Shown here: positions 25,913 to 34,600 of the stretch, in pieces
Layout: each line of letters opens with the position of its first letter
Numbering within the stretch: position 1 is the first letter of the stretch
DNA from: Actinomycetes bacterium
Lineage (GTDB): Bacteria > Actinomycetota > Thermoleophilia > BMS3ABIN01
Assembly: GCA_021787475.1 (NCBI GenBank)
Contig: JAJYLW010000015.1
Location: 1 to 55,252 of the forward strand
Direction of reading: 5' to 3'
DNA: 55,252 bases
The notes under the pieces: model-generated
What the model was told of the DNA's origin: nothing
What the model saw: the letters and a program-made list of their open reading frames with translations, nothing else
The model's database searches: none
Position numbers and translations under genes: made by a program

Positions 25913-25934
25913 GCACAGGCCTCCGGGCCTGTGC
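25913..25934 (-). terminator. 9-bp hairpin within short direct repeats
   Basis: GCACAGGCC, loop TCCG, GGCCTGTGC is a perfect stem. Beside it are near-direct repeats cctttaggcaggaacaggc and cttttaggcgggcacaggc (25884-25920). It follows the stop of the zinc-ribbon gene on the minus strand but lacks a T run, so it may be a REP-like element instead of a terminator. Confidence 0.4.
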
Positions 25935-25992
25935 AAAGAGGGCGGGTGCGAAGATTACCCTCCCAAAGTCAGGCTGGAAAGCCTGCCATCTA

Positions 25993-26361
25993 CTATTTCT
26001 CGCCGGTGTTGACCTCGCCAATCGGCGCGGCTGCGTCCTTGCTTTCCTGGATCTCGTCCAGGCGGTCGTTGAAGGCGCCGGCGATATGGCCAACCTGCTC
26101 GGAGATAAACCGGTGCACATCGATGGCGGCGGGAAGCTTTGCGATCTGCTCTTCGATGTCTTCCAGGATTGCCTCCAGTCGGTTGCAGCTTTCTGCCAGC
26201 TTCGCGCAACCTTCCATGGAGATGCCGGAGTCACAGTAGGGGCAGCTGATGTTTTTCTCTGCCTTGAGGGATGACTCTTCCACCCATATGTAAGTGAAGC
26301 ACTCCGGACAGGTGGCCCAGTAAATAACCGGCCTCCGCCCCCCAGGGCAAGTACTGCTCAT
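25993..26361 (-). CDS. Small zinc-ribbon, coiled-coil protein of unknown function
   Basis: A 122-residue protein. Two CxxC pairs (CPEC near residue 18, CPYC near 40) form a probable zinc ribbon around YIWVEESSLKAEKNI. The remaining 70 residues are helical with heptad-like Leu/Ile spacing (NRLEAILEDIEEQIAKLPAA), suggesting a coiled coil. I do not recognise the family. It is transcribed away from the YtxH gene, with a 219-base divergent region between them in which I see no clear promoter. Confidence 0.6.
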   Translation of the reverse strand: MSSTCPGGRRPVIYWATCPECFTYIWVEESSLKAEKNISCPYCDSGISMEGCAKLAESCNRLEAILEDIEEQIAKLPAAIDVHRFISEQVGHIAGAFNDRLDEIQESKDAAAPIGEVNTGEK

Positions 26362-26580
26362 CTAACACCCCCGTGCCAGTGGTTTCTTGCAATTTAAGTG
26401 TAACATCTGCCCGGGAATAATACGATGGTACAAATGTCATAAGGATTCAGCATCTGTTTTATTGTTTTTACAACCGGCCGCAGTCAGGATATGCCTGCCG
26501 GGATAGCTCTAAATGTTTATTCCTGGCCGAGGCGGGCAAAAAAAAAGAAAAATAATGCGTCTTTGGAGGGGTGAGCACGA

Positions 26581-26880
26581 ATGGAAAATCAGCAATCTTC
26601 CCGTCATGGTTTCGGCGCGGTGCTGAAAGCATTTCTGGCAGGAAACGTGTTGGGTGCGTTACTGGCGCTGCTGGCGGCCCCCCGGCCGGGCAGGGAGACC
26701 AGAAGGGCGATCTCGGAGGGAAACCGCGGCGCCATCGCCACCGGCCGCAAAGTTTATGGCACAGGCAAGTCAGCGGCGCAAATGGCTTCCCAAACGGCGC
26801 ACTGGGCTGGCAGCGCCGGCAGCCGGTTGACTGCCGGGCCGGAATCGCGACCGCCGATGCCGGCCTCTCTCCAATCATGA
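26581..26880 (+). CDS. YtxH-like small membrane protein
   Basis: A 99-residue protein. After a short polar start, AFLAGNVLGALLALLAAPRP forms one membrane segment ending in the AAPRPGRETR motif common in YtxH/gas-vesicle GvpP-like proteins. The rest is polar and Ala/Gly-rich and would lie along the membrane. ggaggggtgagcacg precedes the ATG at 26581 with good spacing. YtxH proteins are often stress-related in Firmicutes; function here is unknown. Confidence 0.6.
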   Translation: MENQQSSRHGFGAVLKAFLAGNVLGALLALLAAPRPGRETRRAISEGNRGAIATGRKVYGTGKSAAQMASQTAHWAGSAGSRLTAGPESRPPMPASLQS

Positions 26881-27128
26881 AGAACAGAGTCATGAAGAGG
26901 ACAGGCAGGCGGCATAAACAGGCAAGCAGCTAAGGGCTTTTTACTGCCCCGGTTACGGGTTTCCCCCAAGAAAAAATTGTAAATTTTTCGGGGAATTTCC
27001 CCCGGGGCAAAGATCGCCGCACGGATCTCCTTTTGACTAAGTTCCTGCTAATACCAATATTATGTTCGTTTTTTCACATAACCTTTCGACGCAAAGCCGC
27101 TAAAAATTATTAAACTGCTTATTAAGTA
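26881..27128. other. Intergenic stretch before the cytochrome promoter
   Basis: No gene recognised. Inside it, 26964-26993 forms a hairpin of cccc + aagaaaaaatt against aaattttt + cgggg, with one internal mismatch; it could end YtxH transcription in either direction. The word GACGCAAAGCC at 27088-27098 resembles part of a c-di-GMP-I riboswitch, but the rest of that motif is missing. Confidence 0.4.
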
Positions 27129-27157
27129 TTGACATTTATTAAATGTCGTCGTAAAAT
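27129..27157 (+). promoter_or_regulatory. Strong sigma70-type promoter for the cytochrome operon
   Basis: TTGACA at 27129-27134 and TAAAAT at 27152-27157 are separated by exactly 17 bases. The expected start near 27164 would give a 5' leader of about 335 bases before the cytochrome ATG. Confidence 0.7.
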
Positions 27158-27163
27158 ACCCCC

Positions 27164-27498
27164 AGGGTAGATAGAGTTGCAGCCATGCGGGTATCCAAAG
27201 CGGACGTTCGAGCGGAAGCGGATTGTTGAAAGCGTCACACAGTTTCGATTTTTGACGTGCAAATAACCTCATAGACAGGCTCCCTTTCAAGGGATCCCCC
27301 GCGATGCAGGACGGCCGCGACTCCTTTGTGGCTATAACGCCTGCGTTTCTTTTTGTCCCGGTATAGACCGGTGCGCCTTAAGGGCGCCGGCGCGGCGTAT
27401 AGTGCTGCGAGATTGTGATTATGTTCACGTGATTGATTTCACGTGATTTCACATGATCCGCAGTTTATCTAAAGCCGAAAGGAGGTGTATACGACTAA
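27164..27498 (+). promoter_or_regulatory. Long structured 5' leader of the hexaheme cytochrome gene
   Basis: The region from the predicted start to the cytochrome ATG has several possible stems, for example gcgccttaagggcgc near 27372, which is a clean hairpin. It ends with three related ttcacgtgatt words (27424-27453) and a very strong ribosome binding site, aaaggaggtg. I do not recognise a named riboswitch. A leader this long is unusual for a cytochrome gene and may control translation or transcript stability. Confidence 0.45.
27414..27429. promoter_or_regulatory. CRP/FNR-family-like operator
   Basis: TGTGA-TTATGT-TCACG matches the CRP consensus TGTGA-N6-TCACA at nine of ten positions. It overlaps the start of the direct repeats ttcacgtgatt / ttcacgtgatt / ttcacatgat. 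It lies inside the leader, about 70 bases before the start codon, so it could repress elongation or serve a second promoter. Confidence 0.4.
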
Positions 27499-29058
27499 AT
27501 GCGAGGGATAACCAACAACATGATGAAGGGTAAGTATATGCGAAAGATAGCTCTGGTAACGTTGATTGCGCTTCCGGTTGTTTTATTGCTGGCGTTTGCG
27601 ACCTCCGCATACGCACAGATCGACCCGTTAAGCCAGGTCGCCATCGGCGCGTATTCGACTAATAATCCGAACGGCGGCGTGCCTTCCGGATATTTAGACG
27701 GAAACGGCGACATCGCTCCGCACGGCAATTACAGCCTGGCGAATCCAAGCGCGGCTTATGCGCAGTATGGCAATACAAAGCCGACTGACTTCTGTCTCCA
27801 GTGCCACATGGTGCACGACGCCGAGGGCGACTACGCTCTCATGCGGGAGCAGACCGTGACGCAGACCTGCGCCACCTGCCACAACGTCTTTGGCCACAGC
27901 CCCACGGGGCAGTGGACGCGTCCCCGCCTGGTGAACTGGAACGAGGATCCTAACGAGGTCCAGCCGACTACCGCCATCGTGGGCGCCTACAAGAACGAGA
28001 CGGCAAATAACGGCGCCGGCCCGCAAAGCGAGCACGGCCTCGGAGTCATTCTGGATGGCAACGGCAATGTTGTTAACGGAGCCGAAGGCCGGGCCGGCGC
28101 GGATGACATCGCCGGCGAGTGCGATACCGACGCTTCCCGCGGCGGCACTTCCGACGGCGGCAACCCGACCAACTGCACCAACCTGCTGAAGGTGATCTCG
28201 CCGGCCAGCTACGCTGCCGGACTGACCAACTTCAGCGTTAACGCCGGTGGCCCAATCTACAGTGGCCAGGAGTCGAACCAGTTTGCGGCCACCAACGGCC
28301 TCTACTGCGCTTCCTGCCACTCGGTGCACGGCTCGGTCCAGGCCAACCCGAACACGATGACCTCTTACAAGAGCTGTTACATTGACAGCGAGGGCGTCTA
28401 CCGGGCGGTTGGGGCCGATACCCCGGCGCCGGCAGGCGCGACGCTGACCAACTGTCCGACGTCATCGCTGGGCAGCTTCGGCAAGCAGCTGGTGACTACG
28501 CAGGGGCTGAACAGCAGCACGACCGGCTACCCACATGTGGTGTTCCCGGACCGGCTGCTCTCCGACATGCCGAACCACTCGCTGTATCAGCCGATGAACA
28601 ACGAGGCGACGTCAAGTCATAACGGTGACGTTCAGAGCGCGACTTGGGACGGCACGAACAATACGTTCAAATGGCAGCCGCGTCCGGCGGAGACATACAA
28701 CGAGTTCTGCATGACCTGCCACACGATGAAGAACGACTCGGCGGCGGCAGATGTGGAGAACGCCAACGGCACCAACAGCGCCGATCCGTCTCAGCCGCAC
28801 AACCATCCGCCTCTCTGCACCTCCTGCCACGGAAACCCGGGCAATGGATCGTTCGGCCAACAGGGTAACGGCAATGGTTACGTCAACGACTTCCCGCACA
28901 GCAGTGGCAACGAGAAGTTCCTGACGCAAAACTCGGACAAGCTCTGTCTGGGTTGCCATTCGCCCGCAAACGGTCAGCCTGATGAAGCTGGTCAGTACGG
29001 TAACACCAATTCCTATGGTGGCGCCTACGACAACGGCGCAGGCAACCACCTGCCGTAA
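27499..29058 (+). CDS. Secreted hexaheme c-type cytochrome
   Basis: A 519-residue protein with a signal peptide (KIALVTLIALPVVLLLAFAT, then SAYA-Q cleavage) and six CxxCH heme sites: CLQCH, CATCH, CASCH, CMTCH, CTSCH and CLGCH. CxxCHxxH spacing at CLQCHMVH and CASCHSVH marks the doubled-CxxCH family and suggests bis-His ligation. The same six sites, in the same order and with shared linkers (YSLxRExTVTQ type, IYSGQ, SFGxQL, YNEFC, DFPHxS), recur at the C-terminus of the giant protein at 31633-35754. ATG at 27499 follows aaaggaggtg at slightly long spacing; ATG at 27538 (MRKIALVTL) follows gaaggg and gives a minimal signal peptide. It is the first gene of a set with a lipoprotein, a TPR protein and an NHL protein. 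NHL genes beside nanowire-type cytochromes are known in Geobacter, so a role in extracellular electron transfer is a reasonable inference. Confidence 0.88.
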   Translation: MRGITNNMMKGKYMRKIALVTLIALPVVLLLAFATSAYAQIDPLSQVAIGAYSTNNPNGGVPSGYLDGNGDIAPHGNYSLANPSAAYAQYGNTKPTDFCLQCHMVHDAEGDYALMREQTVTQTCATCHNVFGHSPTGQWTRPRLVNWNEDPNEVQPTTAIVGAYKNETANNGAGPQSEHGLGVILDGNGNVVNGAEGRAGADDIAGECDTDASRGGTSDGGNPTNCTNLLKVISPASYAAGLTNFSVNAGGPIYSGQESNQFAATNGLYCASCHSVHGSVQANPNTMTSYKSCYIDSEGVYRAVGADTPAPAGATLTNCPTSSLGSFGKQLVTTQGLNSSTTGYPHVVFPDRLLSDMPNHSLYQPMNNEATSSHNGDVQSATWDGTNNTFKWQPRPAETYNEFCMTCHTMKNDSAAADVENANGTNSADPSQPHNHPPLCTSCHGNPGNGSFGQQGNGNGYVNDFPHSSGNEKFLTQNSDKLCLGCHSPANGQPDEAGQYGNTNSYGGAYDNGAGNHLP

Positions 29059-29113
29059 GGCGGACATGGTTCACGACAGCCAGTTATAATAAACTGGTCT
29101 GACTGGAACATAT

Positions 29114-29140
29114 GGGGAGGCATCCACCGGATGCCTCCCC
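29114..29140 (+). promoter_or_regulatory. 12-bp perfect hairpin over the lipoprotein start site
   Basis: ggggaggcatcc, loop acc, ggatgcctcccc forms a perfect 12-bp stem. Its left arm is the ribosome binding site (ggggagg) and its right arm contains the ATG at 29131, so folding would hide both. No T run follows, so it is not a usual terminator. It lies 55 bases after the cytochrome stop. It could lower lipoprotein yield relative to the cytochrome or protect the upstream message. Confidence 0.6.
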
Positions 29141-29727
29141 AAACTCGGGAAGCGGTTTTTCCCGATGAAAAAGAAGAGCGATTTTCCACGAAAAAAAAGC
29201 TGACAGCAGTTTTTCTCCTCGGTCTTGCCTCCCTGGTAATTGCCTCGTGCGGCTCCGGCGCCCAGGCAGGCACCACCGGCACCACCCAGAATTTTAGCCA
29301 GCTGCACTCGAAGACTCCCGATCAGCAGAAGCAGATTCTTAATGACGTACATAATGACCTTACTTTAATCATGGGCATTACCAACAATCCGGCCGGCTTC
29401 CCCCAGGCCCTGACAGGGGCGGCGCTGGACAGCCAGAAGAAGCAGTTTGACCAGGATATGGCCCAGGGCCGCTACCGCAAGCGGGATTACCGCAACATGA
29501 CGTTAAAGTTTGAAGGCTACGATGATCCCATTGCCGAGATGTCCCTGGAGTTCGACGACTACGGTTATTACGTCGACGCCAAAACCGGCCATCAGCTGAG
29601 CCAGCCTTCACGCCAGCACCAGAAATTTGATTTGGCCGTAAAAGAGGACGGCGGCCATTGGAAGATTGAGCGCCTGCTGGCTCCCAGCAATTCCCGCACG
29701 CCCACCAGCCTTAACGGGGGCAGTTAA
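29131..29727 (+). CDS. Lipoprotein of the cytochrome cluster, unknown function
   Basis: A 198-residue protein. After a polar start, KKKLTAVFLLGLASLVIASC is a lipoprotein signal with lipobox VIASC, so the mature protein would begin at Cys40 and be lipid-anchored outside the membrane. The mature part is soluble, with charged helices then beta-like segments (TLKFEGYDDPIAEMSLEF, YGYYVDAKTG) and an end GGHWKIERLL reminiscent of NTF2-like folds. ATG at 29131 has a ribosome binding site but both are in a strong hairpin; no other standard start precedes the signal. It lies between the cytochrome and TPR genes and is probably part of their complex or assembly. Confidence 0.65.
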   Translation: MPPQTREAVFPDEKEERFSTKKKLTAVFLLGLASLVIASCGSGAQAGTTGTTQNFSQLHSKTPDQQKQILNDVHNDLTLIMGITNNPAGFPQALTGAALDSQKKQFDQDMAQGRYRKRDYRNMTLKFEGYDDPIAEMSLEFDDYGYYVDAKTGHQLSQPSRQHQKFDLAVKEDGGHWKIERLLAPSNSRTPTSLNGGS

Positions 29728-29756
29728 GGAATGGCGAAGGTTCTGAGGAGCACGGC

Positions 29757-30383
29757 TTGTCAAGGTTAATGAATATTGTTATAGCACTGGTCATCATCGG
29801 CATCCTGGCGGGCGGCGGCTACCTTGGCTACCTCTACATCCACCCCCCCCAGACCAAGAGCTCCATCGATCTGGACCTGGAGAGCTGGCAGGGCCGCGTC
29901 AACCAGGACCCCGGCAACGCCCTTTACCGCGCCAACCTGGGCGTCACCCTGATCCAGAAAGGCCAGTTCAACAAGGCGATCCAGGAGCTAAAAGCCGCCC
30001 TCAATATAGATCCGACCGCCTTTACATACATGGATTCCCTCGGCGACGCCTACCGTCTCGCCGGCCAGCCGGACAATGCCGTTAACGAGTACAAGCAGGC
30101 GCTGGCAAAATATCCACCGGGGAACAAGTATACCGACGCGTACAAGATTGCCGATGTTTTGTTCAATGACAAGCATGACATAAACGGGGCGCTCAATTAC
30201 GTGCAGCAGTCGATTGCCGATAACGGCAACATCTGGAACAGCCTCTACCTTTTCGGCCAGATTCTGGAAAAGCAGGGGAAACTGGCGCAGGCCCGGCAGG
30301 AATATCTGAAAGCGGCGGAATTTAACGGCAGTGACCCGGGCGTGCAGGCGGCCCTGAAGCGTGTGGAAGCGGCTAAAGTCTAA
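29757..30383 (+). CDS. Membrane-anchored TPR-repeat protein
   Basis: A 208-residue protein. Residues 5-28 are one membrane segment (NIVIALVIIGILAGGGYLGY), followed by about four tetratricopeptide repeats; the best are NALYRANLGVTLIQKGQFN and AFTYMDSLGDAYRLAGQPD. Start TTG at 29757 is chosen because gaggag lies seven bases upstream; ATG at 29769 is an alternative. TPR domains bind other proteins, and in this operon it may hold cytochrome subunits during assembly outside the membrane. The NHL gene follows after 21 bases. Confidence 0.8.
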   Translation: MSRLMNIVIALVIIGILAGGGYLGYLYIHPPQTKSSIDLDLESWQGRVNQDPGNALYRANLGVTLIQKGQFNKAIQELKAALNIDPTAFTYMDSLGDAYRLAGQPDNAVNEYKQALAKYPPGNKYTDAYKIADVLFNDKHDINGALNYVQQSIADNGNIWNSLYLFGQILEKQGKLAQARQEYLKAAEFNGSDPGVQAALKRVEAAKV

Positions 30384-30404
30384 TCTGATTTTGGGAGTAG
30401 TGAC

Positions 30405-31457
30405 ATGGAGTTTGTAGAGACCTTAAAAGATCACAAGAAAAAACTGATCGTGATCGCCATCCTGCTGATCATTTTGGTGGTGGTGCTGCTGCTGCTGATG
30501 AGAAAGAAAGCCGAGTCGCAGATCGTCACTTCGGGTTTTACCTTCATTGGGTCTATTAACGGACTTCATTCTCCGCTGGGCGTGGCCACTGACCATTATG
30601 AGAACATCTATGTCAGTGACACCGGCGCGGGCCAGGTTACCGTTTATAACCGCGACGGCGGCAAGAAATTCGATATCAACAATACCACCGACGAGACGGG
30701 CAAGCCGCTCAAATTCAACGGCCCCTATGGCATCGCTGTTGACGACGTCCACAACAAGATTTACGTCTGCGATTACACCTGGCGCGGTGTGCGCGTCCTG
30801 GACAGGGATGGCCATTTCCTCTACAACCTGCCGAAGGATCCCAAAACCGACCTTAAAAACAACCCGAACATAGGTTTCGAGCCTTTCGGCGTTGCCGTGG
30901 CCGGCGACCGGGTCTTCGTCTCTGGACAGGACGGCCTCTTTATCTTTGACTCCGACGGCAATTTTATCGAGCACCTGGGCACGTATGGCACCGGCAAGGG
31001 CCAGTTCCAGTTTGCCGACGCCATTGCCGTCGACCCCAAGACAAAAAACATATTTATGACCGACACCCTTAACCGGCGCATCACCTGCCTGACCATGGAA
31101 GGCAAGCTGCGCTGGATTCTGGGAAGCCCGGACAAGAACGGCCAGGTCACCAGCCCGCTGCAACTGCCGCGCGGCATCGCGGTTGGTCCGGACGGCCTCG
31201 TTTACATTAGCGACACCTTTGCCCAAAAAATCATTGTGCTTGACCAGAATGGAAACCTGAAATCAGAGTTTGGCAACCGGGGGGTCCAGGACGCGGAGAT
31301 CAATTTCCCTGAAGGGATCGCCATTACCTCAACCCGGCGCATGTACATTGACGACCGCGAGAACAACCGCGTGCAGATCTGGCAACTGGCCAATCCGCTG
31401 CCGGCCGCCCCCATTAAGGACGTAACCGACTTTGCCAAGGATTTAAAGAAATACTAA
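30405..31457 (+). CDS. Membrane-anchored NHL-repeat beta-propeller protein
   Basis: A 350-residue protein with an uncleaved membrane anchor at residues 15-33 (LIVIAILLIILVVVLLLLM) and about six NHL-type repeats beyond it, for example SPLGVATDHYENIYVSDTG, GPYGIAVDDVHNKIYVCDY, LPRGIAVGPDGLVYISDTF and FPEGIAITSTRRMYIDD. A six-bladed propeller outside the cell is expected. NHL proteins next to multiheme cytochromes are known in metal-reducing bacteria and may aid export or filament assembly. It ends the first cytochrome operon; hairpins follow. Confidence 0.83.
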   Translation: MEFVETLKDHKKKLIVIAILLIILVVVLLLLMRKKAESQIVTSGFTFIGSINGLHSPLGVATDHYENIYVSDTGAGQVTVYNRDGGKKFDINNTTDETGKPLKFNGPYGIAVDDVHNKIYVCDYTWRGVRVLDRDGHFLYNLPKDPKTDLKNNPNIGFEPFGVAVAGDRVFVSGQDGLFIFDSDGNFIEHLGTYGTGKGQFQFADAIAVDPKTKNIFMTDTLNRRITCLTMEGKLRWILGSPDKNGQVTSPLQLPRGIAVGPDGLVYISDTFAQKIIVLDQNGNLKSEFGNRGVQDAEINFPEGIAITSTRRMYIDDRENNRVQIWQLANPLPAAPIKDVTDFAKDLKKY

Positions 31458-31524
31458 GGAGCCGATTGCGTCAAGCCAACGGGAGGGCGGCTCCGGAGCC
31501 GTCCTCCCGGCGCATCTTGATAAG

Positions 31525-31562
31525 CCCTGCAAATTGCGCTATTGAGCAGGGGATGTTTTTTT
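31525..31562 (+). terminator. Terminator-like hairpins after the NHL gene
   Basis: CCCTGC at 31525-31530 pairs with GCAGGG at 31546-31551, and after four bases a run of seven T follows. Just upstream, 31481-31510 forms a longer GC-rich stem (gggagggcggctc against gagccgtcctccc). Together they probably end the cytochrome operon. Confidence 0.55.
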
Positions 31563-31598
31563 GATTTATTGTGCGATAAATGTTATAATTTTCACAAT
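31561..31598 (+). promoter_or_regulatory. Promoter of the giant beta-helix/Ig/cytochrome gene, with inverted repeat
   Basis: TTGATT at 31561-31566 and TATAAT at 31584-31589 have a 17-base spacer, giving a start near 31596 and a leader of about 37 bases. ATTGTG at 31568-31573 and CACAAT at 31593-31598 form an inverted repeat across the -10 box, a possible repressor site. The T run of the preceding terminator overlaps the -35 box. Confidence 0.65.
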
Positions 31599-31632
31599 AT
31601 TTCCGACGTGGCTGAAACCCGGGGGCTAAGGG

Positions 31633-34600
31633 ATGCTGGTCGTGAGGCACATCCGGAAGGCAGGTTATCTGAAGGTTGCTTTTGCCGGGCTGGCGTTTGC
31701 GCTGGTAATCTCGCTGGGGTTGTTCTTCGCCAATCGGGGCTCGGCCTCCACGACAATAGGCATCAGCAACAATTCCACCGGTGGTGACTGTACCACGGTC
31801 GGCGCCTGGGACGCCGCCACCGGGACCTGCACCCTGACCACCGACCTGACCTTCCAGGGAAATAACGGCTTCCAGATCTCGTCCAGCGGCATCACCCTGG
31901 ATGGAAACGGCCATTCCATCGCCGGCAGCAATCAGGCCGACGGCGTTGTCATCCAGGGCGTCACGGGCGTCACCGTCAAGAACCTGACCGTCCAGAGCTT
32001 TGACACCGGGGTTTACCTGAACGGGGCCAGCAGCGTCACGCTCACCGGCAACACCCTTGCCGGCAATGTTTCCTCCGGCGTCAACATTGTCTCCTCAAAC
32101 AGCAACACCGTCTACCACAACAATTTTATCGACAACGGCGTCCAGGCGCAGGCGAGCGGCTCCGGCAACGTCTTTAACCTGGCGTCGCCCCAGGGCGGCA
32201 ACTACTGGAGCGACTGGACTTCGCCCGACGCCGACGGCGACGGCTTTGTTGACATTCCCTACGCTTTTAGCGGCGGCCAGGATAACCTGCCCTTTACAAC
32301 ACAGAACGGCTGGGTTGACACGACGCCGCCGGTGGTGACAAACATTCAACCGTCCGCCAGCGTCGTCGTCAGCTCGGTCATCGTCAGCGCCAGCTACAAT
32401 GACTCCGGCCTCCACGCCAGCGGCGTCGATCCCACCTCTGTCACCGTTACCCTGGATGGAAACATGCTGCCCAATTGCAGCGCCACCGCCACCGACGTTC
32501 ACTGCCCGGCAAACAACCTCGGCGTCGGCCTGCACACGATCACGGTGACGGTAAGCGACATGGTCGGCAACTCCAGCGGCGCCACCAGCGGCGGCTTCAG
32601 CGTCAACGACATTCAAGCCCCCACCGTTTCCGCCGTTGCGCCGTCCGGGGCAATCACCACCAGCACCGCCACCATCTCCGCCAGTTACGTGGACCCGGCG
32701 CCCGCCAGCGGAATTAGTACATCCTCGGTTAACCTCAGCCTGGACGGTCAGGCGCTCAGCGGTTGCATGGTCACAACAACAAATGTAAGCTGCAATGTCT
32801 ACGGCCTCACAGTCGGGCCGCATGCAATCGGCGGCTCTGTCACCGACAACGCCGGCAACACCAGCTCAATTAACGGCAGCTTTAACGTCGGAGACGCGAC
32901 GCCGCCGGTGATAAGCTCCGTCCAGCCCTCGGGCAGCATCTCCACCAGCTCCGCCGCCATCAGCGTTTATTACAGCGACCCGGCGCCGGCCAGCGGGGTC
33001 AACACATCATCGGTTTCAGTGACGTTGGACGGCAGCCCGGTGAGCGGCTGCACGGTCGCGGCGTCGCACGCCAACTGCCCGGTTTACAATCTTGCCGTCG
33101 GCAGCCACGTCATCGGCGGCTTGGTATCGGATAATGCCGGCAACCAGACGGCCATTAGCGGCGGCTTCAGCGTCGTTGACAACGCCAAGCCGGTGATAAC
33201 CGCCGTGACGCCAACAGGCGATATTTATTCTTCCGCCGCCGGCATCACGGTAAATTATTACGATCCGGCGCCGGCCAGCGGCATCAATACCGCTGCCGTT
33301 GCCGTCAGCGTTGACGGGAAGGCCCTCAGCGGCTGCACCGTCACGGCTCAAAGCGCCAGCTGCAACGTCTCCGGCCTGGCGCTGGGCACGCATGCCATCT
33401 CCGGATCGGTGGCAGACAACGCCAGCAATACGACCACGATCTCAGGCAGCTTCAGCATCGTTGACAATATCAGGCCGGTCGCGACCAGCGTCGCTCCCGC
33501 CGGTCCCAACCATTACGGCACCTCTGCGGCCATCAGTGTGTACTATACGGATCCCGTCGGATCCGGCCCCAGCCCGGCGCCGGCCAGCGGCATCAACGCC
33601 TCATCGGTATCGGTCACCCTTGATGGAACGGCGCTCAGCGGCTGCACCGTCACCGCCACCAGCGCCAACTGCAATGTTTCCAACCTGGTGCAGGGCATGC
33701 ACTTGATCGGCGGACACGTTTCTGACAACGCCGGCAACGCCAGCATCATTTACGGCGCTTTTTTCATCGGCCGCTCCGGCGACACCACGCCGCCGCAGAT
33801 AACAATCGCCAGCATGCCGCCCGCCACGGCGGCGATTGACGTCTACTATTCGGACAGTGAAGCGGGCGGCGCCGGGATTGACACAAACTCGGTTGTGGTT
33901 ACGATCGACGGCGGCATCATCAGCTGCAGCGTTGGCGCCAGCCAGGCAAGCTGTCCGGTGGCACAGCAGTCACTGGGCTTGCATGAAGTTGACGCATACG
34001 CGGCCGACAATGCCGGCAACTGGCAAAAGGCGGCTGGCGCCTTTAACGTCACCGACAATGTGGCGCCGGTGATCAGCAACCTCCAGCCGGCGGGAACAAT
34101 CGGCGGCTCCAGCACGGTCATCTCGGCCGGGTTTAACGACCCGGCGCCCTCCAGCGGCATCGCCGCGGTATCGGTCTACATGGACGGCGCCGCCCTCAGC
34201 GCCTGCAATATTGACAAGAGCGCCGGGACGGTCAGCTGCCCAATTCAGGGGCTTACGCTTGGTTCTTCCCATAATTTCACCGTCAACGTCAGCGACAACG
34301 CCAGCAACGCCAGCACCGCCTCCGGCTCCTTTACCGTCGAGGACCTGACGACGCCGGTGATCACCGGCATCTCCCCGGCAGGGGCGGTTAACCCGGGAAA
34401 CATCGTCGTCAGCGCCGGTTATTACGATCCCAACGATCCGGCTCACATCTCCAGCGGCATTGACGTATCGTCAGTGGCTGTGCAGTTGGACGGCAAGCTG
34501 CTGCTTGGCTGCCATGTGACGACATCCAGCGTCGCCTGTCCCGCATACGATCTGGCGCCGGGCACGTCGCCACATGCAATCGGCGTTACGGTCAAGGACG

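Noticed and set aside
27088-27098. GACGCAAAGCC, a word from the c-di-GMP-I (GEMM) riboswitch
   Set aside because: The required GGCAAACC half and the GAAA tetraloop are not at the right distance, and it lies upstream of the cytochrome promoter.
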